Origin: JBGYPP01 sp041838515 | GTDB taxonomy: Bacteria; Bacillota; Clostridia; Lachnospirales; Lachnospiraceae | Reading direction: 5' to 3' | Length of the DNA: 43,016 nt | Assembly: GCA_041838515.1 (NCBI GenBank) | Contig: JBGYPP010000049.1 | Coordinates: forward strand, 1 to 43,016 | Shown: positions 40,535 through 43,016 of the stretch, piece by piece | How positions within the stretch are numbered: the first letter of the stretch is position 1 | Layout of the letters: every line of letters starts with the position of its first letter | The notes under the pieces: model-generated | Told to the model about the DNA's origin: nothing | Database searches by the model: none | What the model saw: the letters and a program-made list of their open reading frames with translations, nothing else | Position numbers and translations under genes: made by a program

Positions 40535-41233
40535 ATGGGAGATTGGGCAGTCCTTTGGGAAAAGATCCAAGCGGCTTTTCTTGTGGGCGACAGATGGATT
40601 TTGTATATGAAGGGTTTGGGCATCACCCTGCAGGTGGCCGTATTTGCCGCCTTTTTGGGCGTGGCCATAGGTACGGTGCTGGCCTTTATGCGCATGGCGG
40701 TCAATAAGCAGGGCAAGCCGGGGGTTTTGTCGGCCATCGCCGGCATCTATATAGACATTATCCGGGGGACGCCCTCTGTACTCCAATTGATGATTATGTG
40801 GTTCGTAGTGCTGGCCTCTTGCAAAAATGCCATACTGGTGGCCTCCCTGGCTTTTGGCATCAACTCCGGAGCATATGTGGCGGAGATAGTTCGGGCCGGC
40901 ATATTGGCTGTGGATAAGGGGCAGACAGAGGCCGGCCGCGCATTGGGCCTATCCGGCTTCGCCACCATGCGTTTTATCGTTTTGCCCCAGGCCTTTAAAA
41001 ATGTACTGCCGCCTTTGGGCAACGAGTTTATCGTACTGATAAAGGAAACGGCCATTGTAGGTTATGTGGGCATGAGCGATTTGACCAGAGTGGCCAATCA
41101 GATCTCCTCCAAGACCTATGAAGCATTTGTGCCTTTGGTGGGAGCGGCCATCATATACTTTATATTGATAAAAATTCTCACCCTGCTCTTATCTGCCCTG
41201 GAAAGGAGGCTGCGCGCCAGTGATCATCGTTAA
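40535..41233 (+). CDS. Polar amino acid ABC transporter permease
   Basis: HisM/GlnP-type inner membrane subunit, 232 residues with four to five hydrophobic helices. It has GITLQVAVFAAFLGVAIGTVLAFMR, IDIIRGTPSVLQLMIMWF (family RGTPLLVQL), INSGAYVAEIVRAGILAVDKGQTEAGRALGLSG (EAA loop that meets the ATPase) and NEFIVLIKETAIVGYVGMSDL. All are standard for the family. ATG 40535 follows CAGGAGG. The end overlaps the ATPase gene by 14 bases. It works with the lipoprotein at 39613. Confidence 0.95.
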   Translation: MGDWAVLWEKIQAAFLVGDRWILYMKGLGITLQVAVFAAFLGVAIGTVLAFMRMAVNKQGKPGVLSAIAGIYIDIIRGTPSVLQLMIMWFVVLASCKNAILVASLAFGINSGAYVAEIVRAGILAVDKGQTEAGRALGLSGFATMRFIVLPQAFKNVLPPLGNEFIVLIKETAIVGYVGMSDLTRVANQISSKTYEAFVPLVGAAIIYFILIKILTLLLSALERRLRASDHR

Positions 41234-41942
41234 AAACTTGCAAAAATCCTTTGGAAGTCATTCCGTGCTGCAGGGCGTGGATGCGCATATCAAAAAAGGG
41301 GAGAAGATCGTGGTCGTAGGCCCGTCCGGCTCCGGAAAGAGCACCTTTTTGCGCTGTCTGAACCGCCTGGAGGAGCCTACGGGAGGGGAGATATGGTTTG
41401 ACGGACAGGAGGTTACTGCCAAGTCCGCAGACATCAACAAGATACGTGAACAGATGGGCATGGTGTTCCAGCATTTCAATCTGTTTTCCAATCTGACTGT
41501 TTTGGAGAATATTACGCTGGCTCCCATACTCTTGGGAAAAATGAGCAGGGAGGAGGCAGAACAAAAGGCCCGGGCTCTTTTGCAGAGAGTGGGTCTGGAG
41601 GAAAAAGCCATGGCTTACCCCGCCTCCCTCAGCGGAGGACAGAAACAGCGCATAGCCATAGTGCGTTCCCTGGCCATGAATCCCAAGGTCATGTTATTTG
41701 ACGAACCCACCTCCGCTCTGGATCCTGAAATGGTGGGCGAGGTGCTGGAGGTGATGAAGGAGCTGGCTGACAGCGGTATGACTATGGTGGTGGTCACCCA
41801 TGAGATGGGATTTGCCAAGGAGGTGGGTACCCGGATTTGGTTTATGGACGAGGGTCGGCTTATAGAGGAAAACACACCGGATCAGTTTTTTTCCCATCCT
41901 CAAAGCCCTAGATTGCAGGAGTTTCTCTCCAAGGTTCTTTAA
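41220..41942 (+). CDS. Polar amino acid ABC transporter ATP-binding protein
   Basis: The 240-residue ATPase has Walker A GPSGSGKST (about residues 35-43), Q-loop FQHFNLF, signature LSGGQKQRIAIVRSLA, Walker B VMLFDEPTSALDPE and THEMGFAKEV, as in GlnQ/HisP/TcyC. It starts with GTG 41220 behind AAAGGAGG (41202-41209), overlapping the permease end by 14 bases, so the pair is coupled. No extra regulatory domain follows. Transport specificity depends on the binding protein. The operon ends here; the next 170 bases show no gene. Confidence 0.95.
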   Translation: MIIVKNLQKSFGSHSVLQGVDAHIKKGEKIVVVGPSGSGKSTFLRCLNRLEEPTGGEIWFDGQEVTAKSADINKIREQMGMVFQHFNLFSNLTVLENITLAPILLGKMSREEAEQKARALLQRVGLEEKAMAYPASLSGGQKQRIAIVRSLAMNPKVMLFDEPTSALDPEMVGEVLEVMKELADSGMTMVVVTHEMGFAKEVGTRIWFMDEGRLIEENTPDQFFSHPQSPRLQEFLSKVL

Positions 41943-42113
41943 ACTGGGAAAATCTCCGGCACCGGCAGCTCGGGGCATATCATCTCCCGGGAAACAAGTG
42001 GTATCTCCGGGAATTCTTTTCCAGAGGATGATAGGGAAAGGGAGGCGGAGCCGGGCCGGCTGCTTTCCGCCGAGGCATTTTGGCAGGCCGGCCTATCTGA
42101 GGAGGAGAATAGT

Positions 42114-42746
42114 TTGAAAACAGTTGTGATCAATACCAGTCCAAGAAAACAATGGAATACGGCAAAATTATTAAAATCAGCCGCTGAGGGAGCCTTGGAT
42201 TCCGGAGCTGAAGTAGAGTATATAGATTTGTATGATTTGCATTTTACCGGATGCAGAAGCTGTATGCTCTGTAAAAGAAAAGATGTCAAGAGGTGCTGTT
42301 GCTATTGGAAAGATGATCTGTCGCCGGTCTTAGACAAAATTTTTTCGGCAAACACCTTGCTGATTGGAACCTCCATTTATCTCGGACGGCCTACCAGCCA
42401 TTACTTTGCGCTTTTGGAAAGGCTGCATTTTTCCGCCCTGCCGTATGACGATTACAGTAATTATTTTACCGGCAGCGTGAATGTTGGAATGTTTGTCACT
42501 ATGAATGCCACAGAAGAGTTTTATGAAAAAGCTTATAGAGAAAGGTTTGAGGAATATGCAAAAGAGTTTGAAATGTTGAATGGGGAGGTATGTCTATACC
42601 CATGTTATGACACGCTGCAGGTGTCAGATTATTCTAAATTCAATATGGGAAGCTTTGATGAGGAGAGGAAGAAAGCCGTGCATCTAAAGCAGTTTCCTAT
42701 AGACCTGGAAAACGCTTTTTCGATAGGAAAAAAACTGAGTGTGTAA
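42114..42746 (+). CDS. NADPH-dependent FMN reductase-like flavoprotein (probably acquired)
   Basis: The 210-residue protein is a flavodoxin-fold reductase: MKTVVINTSPRKQWNTAKLLKSAAEGA (phosphate-binding loop SPRKQWNT), AEVEYIDLYDLHFTGCRSCMLCK, and LLIGTSIYLGRPTSHYFALLERL. The GCRSCMLC stretch has the CxxCxxC seen in iron-sulfur flavoproteins. TTG 42114 follows GAGGAGGAG. The gene is richer in A and T and uses AAA, GAA and TTT codons far more than all genes upstream, and it lies next to an insertion sequence. It was probably gained by transfer. Substrate is unknown; quinone, nitro or metal reduction are options. Confidence 0.87.
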   Translation: MKTVVINTSPRKQWNTAKLLKSAAEGALDSGAEVEYIDLYDLHFTGCRSCMLCKRKDVKRCCCYWKDDLSPVLDKIFSANTLLIGTSIYLGRPTSHYFALLERLHFSALPYDDYSNYFTGSVNVGMFVTMNATEEFYEKAYRERFEEYAKEFEMLNGEVCLYPCYDTLQVSDYSKFNMGSFDEERKKAVHLKQFPIDLENAFSIGKKLSV

Positions 42747-42798
42747 CTGGCCTTTTGGCGCAAACCTGGTAAAAGCGAATATCATAACGATGGGAGAG

Positions 42799-42847
42799 AA
42801 GGGGGTGTTGCAGTAACGATTTTTAATCAGTACTGCAACACCCCCTT
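42799..42847. repeat. Perfect 17-bp inverted repeat
   Basis: AAGGGGGTGTTGCAGTA (42799-42815) and TACTGCAACACCCCCTT (42831-42847) flank a 15-base T-rich loop. It could be the terminator of the flavoprotein gene, which lies 52 bases before, or the remnant of a mobile element. Perfect 17-bp arms exceed what a terminator needs. Confidence 0.85.
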
Positions 42848-42885
42848 AACTTTGTGTAAAGAAAAAGGGCATCGTGCTAATGATA

Positions 42886-43016
42886 TGTACCCTCTTTACT
42901 GGACAACCAGTAAGGAGGGTATTTTTTTATGCGTTATAGTTACAAGTACAAGCGGAAATGCGTCGAACTATACAGGGAAGGGAAGTGGCCAGAAACTCCG
43001 GATGGGATAAAGAATC
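42886..43016 (+). mobile_element. Left end of an IS3-type insertion sequence (truncated by window)
   Basis: TGTACCCTCTTTACTGGACA at 42886-42905 has the TG start and the sequence character of IS3-family terminal inverted repeats. It is 43 bases before a transposase-like start. The right end lies outside the window. Confidence 0.65.
42929..43016 (+). CDS. IS3-type transposase orfA (3' partial)
   Basis: The frame begins at ATG 42929 behind AAGGAGG (42912-42918) and is cut by the window after 29 codons. The product MRYSYKYKRKCVELYREGKW, then PETPDGIKN, matches the opening of a helix-turn-helix transposase subunit common in Lachnospiraceae IS3-type elements (from memory). Only the start of the DNA-binding domain can be seen. 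The rest of the element, with orfB and its DDE motif, should follow to the right. Confidence 0.75.
   Translation, partial: MRYSYKYKRKCVELYREGKWPETPDGIKN

Noticed and set aside
41943..42113. Coding remnant between the ABC operon and the flavoprotein gene
   Set aside because: No frame gives a recognisable product or ribosome site; treated as spacer.

Overview
The window looks like a piece of chromosome from a motile, Gram-positive-type anaerobe of the Clostridia, most like a gut Lachnospiraceae. The reasons are a clostridial-style flagellin, lipoprotein-anchored ABC binding proteins, AAGGAGG ribosome binding sites, a preQ1-I riboswitch before queT, and Tad-type pilus loci with the Flp1/DUF5702/FHA gene content I associate with that family. 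The DNA is GC-rich in coding regions yet uses AUA (Ile) and AGG (Arg) codons very often. No rRNA, tRNA or CRISPR array was seen. The assignment rests on reading alone, without any database search.

Layout. (1) 1-8990: a repeat-rich protein with a degenerate AAA-like C-terminus (5' end outside the window), glycogen branching enzyme glgB, then a predicted sigma-28 (SigD) operon with an 895-residue protein that has a FliK-like tail, flagellin and the FliS chaperone, closed by a strong terminator. (2) 9061-18630: Tad/Flp pilus locus 1. Its predicted transcript begins with a leader carrying five tandem 37-bp repeats, followed by prepilin peptidase, TadZ, TadA/CpaF ATPase, TadB, TadC, Flp pilin, a DUF5702-type protein, two TadE-like pseudopilins and a DUF6382-like/FHA protein. 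(3) 18720-22486: flavodoxin-SCP2 fusion, HIT protein, two-subunit class I fumarase and PlsC acyltransferase. (4) 22592-25532: queT under a preQ1-I riboswitch (minus strand), then nitronate monooxygenase-like enzyme, signal peptidase II and an alpha/beta hydrolase. (5) 25699-28154: an aberrant carbamate kinase-like gene (minus strand) and aroA. (6) 28300-32605: cysK-metNIQ-rrf2, a sulfur amino acid cluster with a palindrome between promoter and cysK and a cysteine-bearing Rrf2 regulator. (7) 32605-33371: mostly non-coding but with a 37-residue membrane microprotein on the minus strand that has its own promoter and RBS. (8) 33372-39417: a second, compact Tad-like locus with ATPase, TadB, TadC, a Cys-rich Flp-like subunit, two anchored pseudopilin-like proteins, a CpaB-like SAF protein and a strongly diverged prepilin peptidase-like membrane protein. 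(9) 39451-41942: polar amino acid ABC transporter. (10) 41943-43016: a lower-GC flavoprotein gene, a perfect 17-bp inverted repeat and the left end of an IS3-type insertion sequence, cut by the window edge.

How it fits together. The window is rich in surface machinery: a flagellar filament operon and two separate Tad-like assembly systems that are not simple duplicates, because their accessory subunits differ. The remainder is core metabolism (chorismate, cysteine, methionine import, fumarase, phosphatidate synthesis). The best candidates for undescribed biology are the second Tad-like locus with its GLAD-type peptidase and Cys-rich pilin-like subunit, the 37-nt repeat leader of locus 1, the isolated membrane microprotein at 32789-32902, and the carbamate kinase-like protein lacking several signature residues.
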